NCBI GenBank assembly: GCA_003290165.1
Contig: QNQO01000602.1
Span: 496,001-560,000 of the forward strand
DNA: 64,000 nucleotides
From: Berberis thunbergii
Lineage: Eukaryota > Streptophyta > Magnoliopsida > Ranunculales > Berberidaceae
Direction of reading: 5' to 3'
The translations under genes and the position numbers were made by a program. This document shows, one piece after another, positions 12,485 through 25,514 of the stretch (its first letter is position 1; every line of letters begins with the position of its first letter). The notes beneath the pieces were generated by a model. The model ran no database searches. It worked only from the letters and a program-made list of their open reading frames with translations, and was not told where the DNA came from.

Positions 12485-13552
12485 GGTTGATCAAACCAGA
12501 AGTATATTATATGTATTTGACTTGTGTCATAATTTCTTTTGGCTTTAGTAAAAGGTAAAAGGATAGTTCACTCTGTGCTCACCACGCGACTGCATTTTGA
12601 CGTATATATCCTATTGTCTACGCGTGAGATGGTGATTCTGAATTCGTAATTTTATGGATATTCCTTTTGAATGTCCTGACCAGCCCTAACGGTTGTTTTT
12701 ATTGACATTTATGCTACGTTGGGTAGTGATTTGCTTTGCATTCTTGATCTTTGCTTGATTGATGTTCGTCCTCACGTTAGAGATTCGTGCCCTTATTGTT
12801 TTATCTCGTGTAATCTATGTCTTCAGTCGCCGTATTTGTTATTGCTCGTGTTTCGGTGATCATCATTGTAGTTAATTGACTTGGGATATTTTCTGATCCG
12901 ATAACCAAGCAATATTGATTTGACCAATCAGTGCCAAATTGTCTGATTATACTCGCATCAGCATCGTGTTCGGCATCACCTATCGAGGTTTGATCGAGTC
13001 TGTCACCGTTAATTTTGTCGTCAATATTTCGAGTTGGGATTGCATCTGTCGGTAGGGTCCTTGACTTGTGTAAGTTGATTGATGCAATCTCCTCCATGTT
13101 TTGAGTATTGGTAAAAGTGTTAGAACTCCTACTTCGATATAGATATGCTCGAATGGGAGGTGTTTTTTTTGCTTGGGTTGATCATTTTGCTTCCCCTGGC
13201 CATGCAGTGTAAGGTGTATATTAATTCCGTAAGTTGTTCTTTTGATCCTGTGGCGGAGGTATCTGCCTTTTCTTTTCCTTTGAGATGTTTGTCTGGCATT
13301 CCAATGAATTTGTCAAGTCGTCCTCTTTGAATCCAATGCTCAATTTCATATTTCAGCTTGTATCAGTCTTCAGTATATCGTGTCCATGATCCCTGTGGAA
13401 GGAACATTACTTGTTTTTATCTCTTCTTTCTGGATCTTCTCTCATTCTAAGTGGTCAGTTGGCATTCTCCCAATTCGGCATGTATTTCAGGATGTTGGTT
13501 CGACTTATCTTCAGGGTTGTGTATGGTTTGTACATATTTTTCACCACGCTGG
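12485..13552 (-). other. Unassigned part of G2 copy B downstream of gag
   Basis: Only short frames occur (longest 98 codons, minus, 12,801-13,097), with no motif I recognise. By position the protease region should be here, but the conserved HPH/NDA and PSTYN motifs seen in copies A and C are not readable. Confidence 0.4.
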
Positions 13553-14640
13553 TTATCTGCTTGTGTCTGGGTCGTGCTGATTGCAACTTCTCGGATTATC
13601 GCTGGTTGGATTTAGTCCTTCTGCCATTCCGATGTTTCTTTGATTGATTGCTATCTTCTCGAGGTCCGTCATCTCGTCTTCTTTCTTCCATCTTTTCTCG
13701 TTTCCTTGAATGATTTTTCCTTTCTTGGTCATTTTTTTCCTAGCAGATTTCATCTCCTCAAGAGAAATGTGTTTTTTGGTTGTTTTTAGTAGGACCGCCA
13801 TGCTTTTTGGAGGTTCCAGGTTGAGAGTGTAAAAAGATGGACCTCTATTCAGTCCGGCAGTGAAAGTTGCAATGGTTGTGTTGTCACTGTATCCATCAAC
13901 CATCGTCAGTTCATTGGTGAAACGAGTGACGTATTACTATATTGTCTCTTTGAGCTTTTGCTTGATATGGACAAGGTAGTGTGGTCATTTCCTCATCCGT
14001 TGACTTTCTATGAATCACATGATAAAGGTGGTGGCTAACGTCTAGAAAGAATCTATTGACCTTGGTGGTAGGTTGTTGAACCAATTGTTTGATGAGGAGG
14101 TAAGACTAGTTGGAAATGTTTTGCACAAGATTGACTCTGTGGTCTCCTTTAATGCTATTATGTGGTGGAAGTGTCTCAGGTGATCTGTTGGGTCGATGGT
14201 GCCATTATATACTTCGAACTTTGGTGGAGTGAACTTTTTTGACATGGGAGTTATCATAAGGGTGTCGGAGAATGGTGGCTTGGCTAATTCATAAAATACG
14301 TTGGGTTCAGTGACTCCGATTCTGAACAAGATTTCAGTAGGTGTTCCATCGTTCAGAGGAGTCTTACCTTGGGGAAATTCATTGCTCTTGAGGTTTCCTT
14401 GTTGAGGTTCTGTTGAAACTTCATGGCTTTCTCAAGTTCAGTCGGTGGAGTTTTGCTAGGGCGGCGCTTGGATAGGATCAGCTGACTGAATGTGCTCCTG
14501 GGAGAGTTTTTCTAGCTTTTTCGTCATGTGGTTCATCTAGATCATAAGCAGGTGTACCTGAGGATTCGTGGGCAGCGTCACCAAATGTTCGAGTTGTCTG
14601 AGCTATTGCATGTTGTGGATCTCGATTATCGGGTGCCATT
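13553..14640 (-). pseudogene. gag remnant of G2 copy B
   Basis: The minus frame carries KKFTPPKFEVYNGTIDPTDH and then CKTFPTSL..SSNNWFNNLPP, the central capsid-like region of plant gypsy gag. 13,553-13,903 carries LNLEPPKSMAVLLKTTKKHI, the C-terminal helix region before the nucleocapsid. The two pieces are in different frames with stops between them. The upstream N-terminus to about 14,640 can be followed only with stops. The homologous parts of copies A (50.8-51.3 kb) and C (28.6-29.5 kb) confirm the identity. It is not functional. Confidence 0.8.
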
Positions 14641-14853
14641 GATCTGATGATTTGAGTCCGTCTTGTTCACTGGCTGCTTATGATACATTGTCGCCAATAG
14701 GAGGGTTATTGTGATCGTCGTCGGGTTGAGGATCTGTAGAATGTGTCATTTGTTCTGACAACTTGTCGATTGTTTATCAGATTTTGGTGAACTTCGTCAT
14801 TGTGAACTTCTTTTAGAAAGGAAACTTGTCGTTCCCCACGAGCGATGCTAAAC

Positions 14854-15416
14854 GGATGCATCCAAATCTTGTCCTCCTGAAAGTGTAATCTACAAAACAC
14901 ATGTTAGACTGCCAAAGACCACCTTTTTGATGGTAGAAGGCACTTCGATTCTTAAGTGAACGACTCTGTTTGAAGAAGGAAATACATCTGGACAAAACTC
15001 AGTTAAAGTTGCATACCTTGTCGAATGTTCCCTTTACCTTTTATAATGGTCGTGGTTAATTCTCTGAGTAACTTAAACATGTGAGGTGCAACGAAATGAA
15101 ATGTTTCTCGTAATAGTCTTCTCCTTTATGGAGACACGTATGTGGAGGCGTAACTCCCTCAACGACTCTTTTTTGTGCAACGTTCCTATTATTTATGAAA
15201 GAACTTGTGTCGGGACTGGATTTGGGCATTGGTTCGTGCGGGCCTGAATTTGGGCTATGATTATATCTTTCTACAATGGGCCTTGTTTGGGCCTTTACGA
15301 TTTTAATCATTTTTTGTTTTGAGAGCTGGCCCAATAGATGAGGCGCCAGATCCTTGTGATGGATGCTCTTTGCCACGTGTATGGTTGCAATGTCGGTTTA
15401 TTTTAATGTATCATCA
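14854..15416 (-). repeat. G2 copy B, 5' LTR with degraded primer site
   Basis: Read on the minus strand it begins TGATGATACATT and ends TTGGATGCATCC, where other copies end in CATCA. Directly left, 14,828-14,853 holds the degraded primer site, with GTGGGGAACGAC matching the tail of the copy C site (GAGGGGAACGAC). The LTR is about 115 bp shorter than in copies A and C. Right of it, 32 bp separate it from the TGTAACACC repeat. Confidence 0.7.
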
Positions 15417-15448
15417 GTTATGACAATGATTTTCCTGTTGTATATTGA

Positions 15449-15943
15449 TGTAACACCCTTGGGTGGGCGGGTAACAGGGGGATATGGCTGACAAGTTACC
15501 AAGGGGAAAGTATTACACCTTGTGTGGGCGGGCAACAAGGGAGATATAGCCTGAAAACTACCAAAGGAAGAGTGTTGTTGGTATTGTTGAGCACATGTTT
15601 GATATTGTAACACCTTTGGTGGGCGGGCAGCGGAAGGGATATGGCCGACAAGCTACCAAGGAAATAATATTGTTGTGACATTGATATGATGATATTAATG
15701 TTGTTGAACACTTGCATATATACCCGTTTCGAAAGAAGGAATCACGCCAAACTTGTAAAGGGAGTAGCACTTAGCCTTGAGAAACGAGACATTTTTGTGT
15801 AGGCAAAATAAATAATGGTTAAGCACATTGGAGTATCGCATTTCACATACATACTTACATCATAATTGAGCATTCGGGATGAAGATGGTAATGCATTGTT
15901 AAGTTGTATGATTCCTTTGAATTGTCTCAATTGATGTTATGCA
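15449..15943. repeat. 500-bp dispersed repeat starting TGTAACACC (copy 2)
   Basis: This is a full-length partner of 11,105-11,602 in the same orientation, again with three GGGTGGGCGGGCA units and the same GATGTTATGCA end. It sits between copy B's 5' LTR and the distal end of copy C. Because its flanks differ from those of copy 1, the similarity covers only this module. Confidence 0.7.
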
Positions 15944-17612
15944 TTTTTTTGGAGATAGATGCTTTGAGATTTGTTGTGTTCACTTAGATGGGAAAACTAA
16001 GCCATTGCTTTAGGGTGGTTTAGCCTAACGCAATGGGTTGTTCCCAAGGACATTGATTTAGAGTACGATATGAGTTATTTTCTGAGTGTTGTATATGTGA
16101 TAGTATAGAAGCATGTGTATATAGTCATGAAGGTGATTATTTTCATAAATTGACGAAAAGTTTAATGACATGGATTATGGCATGTTGATTTAAAATCTCA
16201 ACCTAATGTGAATTTATCCCATTTCATCTTGCATCTCATGCATTAGCTGCATGTTGGTTTACCACTGATATATAAACTATATTTTATAGCGTCATCATGG
16301 CATCCTATAGTCGTGTAGTACTATTATGTATTTGTGGTCTGCTTATACCAGTTAGTGTTGATCCGTTCGCTTGTTTTGTGGCAAATGAATGTACCATACC
16401 TGGGTGCAGTTGGTGTTGTTGTTGGTGGTGATGCTGCAAATGGAACTGAGTTGTGGTGATGGTGAGTTACCCAATTTTATTGAATTGTATGTATGGATGT
16501 TATATTTTTAAAATTTTTTTTAGGGTTTTGGAGTCGCGTCTTTGCTTTTGAGGCATTTAGGTGTCTTAGAAACTGGACTGTGACAAATTGATTCCATGAG
16601 ATCTTGTAATATCTTCTTATATTTCGAAGATGAAGTACAAACTCTTCCTCAGGGGGACAAGCCTGTCTTCCATTTTCTGTTGCTCCTGGGTTTTCATCTG
16701 TTACTACTGTTGGGAGGTAATTCCTGCAGCTAGTTTGTGGCGGTTGTTCTCTCTGTCTATAAGGGGCCTCATGGCAGGTGAGTGGGCTAGAGGTCTGACG
16801 GGTTGGACTTTGGGTGTTGACTTATCATCACGCCAGTCACTTCTCATTTAAGGGACATTCTCGTCTGTCTTCTTCTCCTTCCTTTTGTTCTCTTCACATG
16901 ACGGATTGGTAGAGCAGGAAGCTTGCTGGCTTGATCCACAGTTTTGGGCATGGCAACACTGTGAGACCCTGCTTTCTTTTGATTTCATCACATTCGAGAG
17001 GCAGATTGGTGGAGTAAAGAATCGAATGTGTGTTTGCAACCTTCTTCAAGTACTTTACTTTCGCCACATTCTCTTGAGGCTGATTGGCGGAGTGAAGTTT
17101 CGATGTGCGTGTTAACAAATACATATTTGCGTCAGACTTAGATACCTATAATGTACTAGTTGGTCAACAAGCTTTGTAATAACTTTCATTGCAATCAATA
17201 AAATTCATTTTATTTCGGAAATATGTCTCGTATGAACAATTCTTCTAAACTAAAAGAAGAAAAAAAATGAAATCAAAGCAACAAAATAATTTAACTTTGA
17301 GCAACGACTAAGCTAACCCAGCCCTGAAAGAGTTTCGTATGGTCCGGGCTTGGATTGCATAGTTCCTCTAGTGAAGTGTCTTGTTTTTTCAAAGCAAGCG
17401 AAGTTACTGAAGAGTGGACTTTGTGCTGGCGGGTAGTTCCTTGATGAATATCAGCTTTTGGAGTAGGCGCCTGTTTGCTGAAGTGTTGTAACTTAGCTTG
17501 ATATTAGTATGAATTGAGTATCCAGCTCTTAAATCTGGCTTTCTGCATAGCTATGCTTCGGCTGTCGGGGTCTTTTCTCTGTTCACGGAGATTGGTTCTC
17601 CCCCTTTGTCTA
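15944..17612 (-). other. Distal non-coding part of G2 copy C
   Basis: There is no credible coding sequence, only frames up to 76 codons. Reversed, 17,150-17,260 resembles copy A around 52,600-52,700, with TTTATTGATTGCAATGAAAG against CTATTGATTACTGGAAAG, which places it downstream of protease. The CTA at 17,610-17,612 is the left target duplication of the CACTA element. Confidence 0.5.
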
Positions 17613-17707
17613 CACTACAACACATAAGGCTAAAGTCCACGTCTTTTATTAGATGTTTTAAGGTCTTAAGCTAGGTGAACGTCATTGGCCAAGTCGTGAA
17701 TGTGAAT

Positions 17708-18678
17708 TAGGGGTGGGCATCCCATCCCGCGATCCCGTTCCCGTCCCGATTTTTTCGGGTTTCAATGGGATTGAATAATTTCATCCCGATCTCGTCCCGA
17801 TTTTTTCGGGTCTTAATGGGATTGAATAATTTCATCCCGATCCCGTCCCGTCCCGATCTAGAATGGGATGGAGATTTTCAATCCCGCCAATCCCGTCCCG
17901 TCCCGAACTAATTTATTAATATTAATTTTTAATTTTTTTATTTAATTATTTATTTTATTTAGAATATTGCATATATGGATGATGCCTTCAGTGGCTGAGG
18001 GTGGTGTTAAAACTTATTTGTAGGTGTGGTGACTTGATTGAAAGGATTTTGTTAGAGGGAAATTGAAAAGTTCTTAGCATTTGGCCCACTACAAAATTTG
18101 TCATGCACGCTTTTCTCTCAGCTGCACTCCAAATCCTTGTTATAGTAGAGAAACCTGATCAGTAAGTCAATGGATACAATTTTAATAGGATGAAGACATA
18201 TCTGAATCTGAATTTCAAAGAATTGTCTGAGAAAGGAATCTTGCTATTATTCTTCATTGTTTATTGAATGTTGATGTAGTTGATATCTTTGCATTTTTAT
18301 GCTCCAACATCTCAGTTTAGAGTAATACCCGTGTTTTGATTCGTTAAGTTGAGAGGACTACTATATTGTACACGTTTTTCTATAAAGTTTTCTATTACTA
18401 AATTAATTTTTTTTTATTTCCTTTCTTTTACAGGGAAAGATAGAAGTTACACTACTGTTGTATTGTTTTGTAGTTTTTTCTTTTTTTTTCTCTTCTGTCT
18501 TTTGAGCTTCTCATTCATTTCTATTGTCATTTGGTTATTTATTTAATTGATAATGTCTATTGATAAAAGTTAACAAGAAAAAAAAATGAAATGGGGTACC
18601 TGCTGATCCAGTCCAATATGAACGGGATGAAATAGGGATGGGTATATATCGTCCCATCCCGTTCCGTGCCCACCCCTA
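17708..18678. mobile_element. hAT-like element with 8-bp target duplication
   Basis: It starts TAGGGGTGGGCA and ends TGCCCACCCCTA, perfect 12-bp inverted ends. ATGTGAAT is directly repeated at 17,700-17,707 and 18,679-18,686. The subterminal region is rich in CCCGTCCCGATTTTTTCGGG and ATCCCATCCCG words. The A/T-rich interior has no transposase motif, so it is non-autonomous. A possible acceptor site (TTTTACAG at about 18,427-18,434) hints at captured sequence, but I do not recognise it. Confidence 0.9.
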
Positions 18679-18779
18679 ATGTGAATATTTATCAAAACAA
18701 AGGACATGCATAGTGTATGCGGTTTTGCACCAAGTCCTTGTTAGTTTAATTGATATGGGTCGTTTTTTGCAAAATATTC

Positions 18780-20115
<1,336 letters not shown>

Positions 20116-20248
20116 GGCACGTCTTAGTTTCTCTTTTATGTCTCCCACTTTTTTATTTTATTATTATTATTATTTTTTAAGTTGTGAAAATGCATCTCTA
20201 ATCCAAGTGCAATGGTTATGGAGGTTAATGTGGCTGTTGTTGTTGTTG

Positions 20249-20352
20249 TTTTTTTTTTTTGAAAGGTGAGTGTGCCGTTGGTGGGCATAGAACCCAAGAC
20301 GTGGGAGTTAAACCACCATAGCCTTAACCATCCAACCAGGCTACCATTGGCA
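20249..20352 (-). mobile_element. tRNA-derived SINE
   Basis: The minus strand has an A-box-like TAGCCTGGTTGG and, about 45 bases on, a B-box-like GGGTTCTATGCCC. It ends in an A-rich tail (T run at 20,249-20,260 on the plus strand). GTTGTTG-rich direct repeats on both sides may be a degraded target duplication. It lies in the CACTA interior just after the ubiquitin pseudogene. Confidence 0.6.
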
Positions 20353-20491
20353 GTGCCTGTTGTTGCTGGTCATGCTTTGATTACAATTTTGCCTCTCTTC
20401 TCTTAGGTACTTCTTTCTAGATGCTAAAATAGTTTTTCTTTGATAGTAAGTGGGAGTACATTCTTAATTTTTCTGTATTTGGAAATTTTAG

Positions 20492-20615
20492 GCAACACCC
20501 AAAGGCAGCAATTTGTCTGATCGGGAGATATTAGCTCTTACAAAACGAACAAAAGATGGAGGTAAGGAGGTCGTGAAGCAAAGGCTGGAAAGGGCTCTGC
20601 AACATTATCCATGGC
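20492..20615 (+). pseudogene. Unidentified captured exon inside the CACTA element
   Basis: It is bounded by an acceptor (GGAAATTTTAG) and a donor (GTAAGT) and is open for 41 codons. It reads ATPKGSNLSDREILALTKRT, then DGGKEVVKQRLERALQHYPW. Codon use and splice signals suggest a genuine exon of a host gene. I do not recognise the protein. It may come from the same gene as the TSO1-like exons downstream or from a third donor gene. Confidence 0.5.
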
Positions 20616-21703
20616 GTAAGTGTGGTGTGTCATTATGCTGAAATGCTAGAGTACACATTTTGGCTGTAGATGGATCATACCTCTTGGCCAGATTCTTAGA
20701 AATTAGAATAACTGGAAAAATGGCAGTTGGTATTCTTATTGGTTGGACTGCTTGTCCTTCAAAAATCTAACACTGAAAGGATTTCCCCAACTTCCCAATG
20801 AAAAATCAGTTTCTTGGTAGTTTCCCACTCAATTATGAAACTACTGAAGAGGTTGTTTTCTCACTTTCGGATGTTTCCTATTAGGATATCACCAAATAGT
20901 TTTCTAGGGAGTTATTCATTAGTTTAAGGTTACGTTTCACATAAACTTTATATGTGCGGTGCGTGTGTTCATATGTGCTTTTGCTGAGTTTGGGTTTTGG
21001 AAAGGATTGTCAATTAGCATCCTCTGTGCTTAGCTAGAATTCTGAGCAGCTTTTCATCAGGTTTGTAGCATACATACTGCACCTACTCTGATTCTTTTCT
21101 CCGAGGATACGATCTTAATCATAGATCATATCAGGTTATCAGTGTTGCGGAAATGAAAATCCAAGCTAAACTCCAGCACTAAGACAATGGTGAGCAAGTA
21201 ATGGCCTTTTCGGTCAGTGATTTGTCCAAACTCTTCTTGATCCTGGTGGTCCACTAACCAATGATACCATAATGAACATCAGACGAGCAAGTGAAAACTA
21301 TGACACTACTACATTTTTTTTTTTTTTAATATAATCTTGGGAGCATGATCAGAATAAGTGTTTGATATTGCAGTGACCATCTGGAGGTATGTCTTTAATT
21401 ACCCATTGTCACAATACTATTTGTTATGCAATTTGCTATTAATTCCTGCTTTTATCCCATTTGTGCTTTGGGTCGCAATGCCCATTGTGCTAATTTTTCT
21501 CATCAACCTTGGTAGTTGAGGACATCACTTGAACAGTCAACTTCGAAAACCGGAGTCATTATGTCCCTAATGTGCTTAACTTCAAGTCATTATTATTATT
21601 TTTTTCTTTAAGAAATACATATAGTAGACACATCTGTTTAAGTGAATTCTCATTTTTAACAACAACGTGGTATAAGGAGGCGATGCCTAGTATTTTGATT
21701 CAG

Positions 21704-22315
21704 TAGGAGCTCAAGAGATAAACTTGAGGATGATTCTAATAGTAGTTCGTTAGTCTCATCACAGTCTGGTGAAAATTTTGCCTATGAGGATAAGCAATTG
21801 GTTCCATTGAGGTGATGTGCTAGTTCTTCACCATGCATTTTACCCGGCATAGGATTGCACTTTAATGCTCTTGCAGCCACCACAAAGGATCCTAGAGTTG
21901 TCAAGGATGAGACTCTGGCTTCAGGCAAGGATTTAATAAGCATGAGAAGCTTTATGACTTCTTTCAGTTCTTTATCATCTGAACAAAATCCTTCAAGCAA
22001 ACCTCTGCTTCTGAACTCATTGAAACCTGACATGGGTCCAGCTTCCAGTGAAGTTCCGGTTATGCAAAATGTTTCTCAAGCATCAGCCTTTAATGCCAAT
22101 GAAGACTTTAGTGAGAGCCCCAAGAAGAAGAGGTATATATCCCTTGACGACTTGCTTGCAACAATATCATTTCTTGAATTTCTTCCCTATCTTGCAGTCA
22201 ATTTTACATGATTTAAACTTTTAGATTTCTTATTATGCAGCCGCAGAGTGGAGGATGCTGCGGAAAGTGAGTCCTGCAAACATTGTAACTATAAAAAGTC
22301 AAAATGTTTGAAGCT
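21704..22315 (+). pseudogene. TSO1-like (CPP/CXC-domain) gene fragment inside the CACTA element
   Basis: The first exon (about 21,704-22,132) reads SPCILPGIGLHFNALA and runs to SPKKK before a GTATAT donor. The second (22,241-22,315), after TTATGCAG, reads VEDAAESESCKHCNYKKSKC and LKL before a GTAAGT donor. This is the KKKR linker and the start of the cysteine-rich CXC repeat of TSO1/TCX-type DNA-binding proteins, whose usual form is CKRCNCKKSKCLKLYC. The second motif cysteine is replaced by tyrosine, and a TGA at 21,813 interrupts the first exon. The rest of the CXC domain is absent. It is a truncated, dead copy picked up with its intron. Confidence 0.8.
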
Positions 22316-22772
22316 GTAAGTTTCCTAAATTTGATTTAGTTTACATCAAGGCTTCATTTGTTTCCCAAGAAAAACAATTTCCAGGACAACAGTTAATTTT
22401 GCTAGATAGCAATGTTTCTTGGCAGAAAAGAAAATGCTCATTCTCCCCCACTATTTTGGACCCCTGGGCAGTTTTTATTGTTCATCCTATGAAAGCTTGT
22501 TTTTCCTTCGGGGATGGTGGACAAATGTTTTTTCTTCTTTTATGAAAATTGAAATTTGTTTTCTGAAATTATACCACTCTATGGTTATTGCTTTCTCTTA
22601 CATTGTCATGTGATGAAGCTATGAAGACAATGGTCAGTTTCCTAGAATACGCTGATCTATGTGATTGCTCTTGGGGTATTTTAATTTGTTGGTGTTTATT
22701 TACAAAAGCAAATTCACAGACTGCTTGTTACATCAATTTCATGGTTAATCATTGCTCAGCGTGGTTTACTAC

Positions 22773-23545
22773 TTGGGTAGTTAAATCGCTTCGAGGTCCA
22801 GGAGCGATTTTCAATTAATTGGGAATAGTTGGAAATAATCGGGATTTAATCAGTATATTTTTTAAATCATATATTTTTAAAATTTAATCAATCATATACA
22901 AAAATAAATAATTAATCAAAATGCTATAAATTTGTAATTATATTACTTTGCTATTTCATACTGGTTGCTCCTCTTCTAAATTATCTTCTTCACCTAACAA
23001 AATGTCGCCCTCAAGAATTTGTGCAATTCTAGCCTTTTAATTTTTATTTTTATTTTTTATATTTTGTAATGCTTCGGCACATCTCATTCGCACATCACGA
23101 CATGATCTCACATTCTCTTTCTTATGCGCAAGATGCTCTTTAAATTTTGAGATTCTAGAACTAATTTGTGTTTTGCAAAACTTGCACTATATCAAAATTT
23201 TGTTGCTAGGTACTTTGCATTCTCCCCATTCCCATGCTTTGTCATCAGATGCCCTTTTCAAGGTACTTGATTCTGATGTTGAATTGGTACAAGGGTTTGA
23301 ATTACTTCTAAAAGACATGTCTATCATAGTCATTAGACAATTAGTCAATTTAAGAGCCAAATTTGAAGAAAAACAAACATAAAATTTCAAAATCCAAAAA
23401 TGAGCAAATCGGAAGCCTTGTCGATTTTTTGCCGATTTTTGGTCGACTCGTCGATTTTGTTGAGTCTGTGAAGCCCTGTCGATTTTTACACAAACCAAAA
23501 CGGTCTAGTCCCATTTTTCGATTAATGAGCGATTTAACTACCTAG
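22773..23545 (-). mobile_element. hAT-derived element with a BED-finger remnant
   Basis: The ends are inverted repeats sharing GGTAGTTAAATCGCT (left from 22,773; right to 23,545). The target duplication is TTTACTAC: 22,765-22,772 on the left, and on the right TTTAC at 23,546 continued at 25,510-25,517, because a later LTR insertion split it. The minus strand from about 23,300 to 23,040 encodes WEWGECKVPSNK, then CKFCKTQISSRISKFKEHLA. That is the C-x2-C...H BED zinc finger at the N-terminus of hAT transposases. No catalytic domain or hATC dimerisation region is present, so it is non-autonomous. Confidence 0.8.
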
Positions 23546-23550
23546 TTTAC

Positions 23551-25509
23551 TGATAGTCATGTAATTATTACATAATATACCCCTTAATTTATACATGTTA
23601 GTGTTTCGATTGTTATATCTTATAGTAATTATTTCGTTTTCATATCTTTGTAGGAATTTGAGCGTAAACGATGAAATTATATTAAGGCGACTATGTAAGG
23701 AATTGCACTTGGTGGTACAAAGTAGAGAGAGAAAACATAAACCAAACCCTAATCCATAAACCCTAAACCAAACCCTAATCCATAAACCCTAAGCCCAAAC
23801 CCAATCAACCCATATTCTTCCAAATCATTCCATATTCTCCACCCACTAAATATATTCTCCACCCACTAAACAACCACCACATCATTCCATATTTTCCACC
23901 CATTAAACATCCACCACATGCCATATTCTCCAACATCCATCCTCTATTCATGTGGGTGCTTAAAAACCAATGAGGAGGATAGCAATAGGGGAGAGAGGAA
24001 GAGAAGGGAACAGATTGGAAGGAGAGATCAAACCCTCTTCCTCCTCTCAAGGTGATTCCCACCACAGCCACCACCGTCACCACTCCCTACTCCTCTCCAC
24101 TGTCCACACTGTCACCTCACCACCACCTTCGCACGAGTCCCATCACCACAACAGGCCACGAACCAGCACCGCCACCGCGCGAAAACCACCGCGAAACAGA
24201 GCACCGCGGCCCTGTTTAGCGTCGCGACAGAGCACTCGCTGCTCCTCCCTCTCGGCCTCTCTTCATCGCGAGCTCCTTCCTGTCCTCACCTCTTGCGACC
24301 ACCGTCACCACCACGACCGAGAACCCCATGCTTCGCCTCGCGAACAGAGCCACCACCGCGAAAACAGGGAACCTCTGTTTCGATTTGATCTTCCTGATTT
24401 TCAATTGTTTTTGTTGTTCCTCACCATCTCTCTCTTCTTTGCAGGTTCTAGGATCAATAGGAGTCGAGGGAAGGTCGCGAGGAGCGACGGAAGCCGCGGG
24501 AACAGCCGCGACAGGAAGCAAAAACAGGGAGTTTTCCTCCCGACTTCTCTCTGTCTGTTTTCGCTGTTTTTCGGGGTTTTCTTCACCTTTGCTCGTTGTT
24601 GCAGGTTCTAGCATTCATTTGGCGGTCGGGAAGGTCGCGAGGAGCGACGGAAGGCGGCGGAGTAGCCGCTGTCTCGCTGGAGAAGGAGACCGAACTCGCG
24701 GGTTACTGTAGCAGGCGGGAATTGGTTTAAATTGATTTTTCTGGCTATTTCCACCCACAGAATTGCTCTGTACCACCACAAAGCAATTTTGGTCATTCCC
24801 TCGGGATTCGTGCACACCCACACCCTGATTTGCTGAGTGCCACCATCAATTATTTTAAATTTATTTTACTGAATTAAGGTTTTATTGTTTAACAACAATT
24901 TATTTCTGAATATTGATTAACTGCTTTCACCTTTCATGTTCAATTAAAAATTGATATGTTTGGTAGTTAGATTTACCTTTGATTAATATTCAAAGCATTT
25001 GCTAAAAAGTTTTAAACTTGAACTTTGATTAAGTGTGCCCTAAAAAGACACTTAATGCTTGGTGAAAGTTCACTTGCTTGAGATAAATTGTTAATGTTTA
25101 AAAGAAACTTGACATAATTGGAATTGAAGATTTAATGATCACATCTTCGGTGTAAGCAAGGGATTCTCATCCCTAAAGCTTCTCGTTTAATATCTCAGTA
25201 ATTTAGATTTAAATATATTTTTGTTAGCTCATCGGTGAATCCAAACCGCACAAAATCCATTCCATCCATCTTATCATTTTATTTTGCTTTATTTTTCTTA
25301 TCTTTAATTTATTTTTAGTTTAGTTTTAAAAACACTGTAACCCCATTTTTCTATAAATTAGTGTAGATAAATCTAAATTTCAATTGCATCCACTTTCCTC
25401 GTGGGATCGACCCGTACTTGCCGTTGTCTACCAGTTAGGCACCGTGCACTTGCGGTATTACAAGTGGGTTAAATTAACCTGTTAATTTAGGTTAGTTAAA
25501 TCCGCATCA
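23551..25509 (+). mobile_element. Solo LTR of family G1
   Basis: The 1959-bp LTR is in plus orientation. It starts TGATAGTCATGT and ends AAATCCGCATCA, and it is collinear with the G1 LTRs at 137-2026 and 6776-8629 reversed. A perfect 5-bp duplication TTTAC flanks it (23,546-23,550 and 25,510-25,514), so it is a true solo LTR left by recombination between LTRs. The 5' part carries repeated AAACCCTAA/CATAAACCCTAA telobox-like words at 23,735-23,795. Confidence 0.93.
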
Positions 25510-25514
25510 TTTAC

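Larger units (their letters stand above)
8630..15416 (-). mobile_element. Gypsy family G2, copy B (3' end lost)
   Basis: This is a minus-strand element with its 5' LTR at 14,854-15,416, a degraded primer site, and gag at about 14,640-13,550. A non-coding 3' part follows, collinear with complete copy A: 11,100-10,900 matches 53,280-53,500 reversed, and the 10,440-8,648 repeats match the 54.0-54.9 kb repeats reversed. No protease, RT or integrase motif is visible. It ends where the G1 element begins at 8629/8630, so its 3' LTR and antisense ORF are missing or lie outside the window. A 500-bp repeat (11,105-11,602) appears inserted in it. Confidence 0.7.

Noticed and set aside
11105..15943. A single LTR element with the two TGTAACACC repeats as its LTRs
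   Set aside because: The interval contains the 5' LTR and gag of G2 copy B, whose remaining 3' part lies outside it to the left. The two repeats also lack a shared target duplication, primer site and polypurine tract.
23970..24711. 213-codon and 127-codon plus frames
   Set aside because: They are in the same GC-rich part of the G1 solo LTR. They do not match the frames in the other LTRs.
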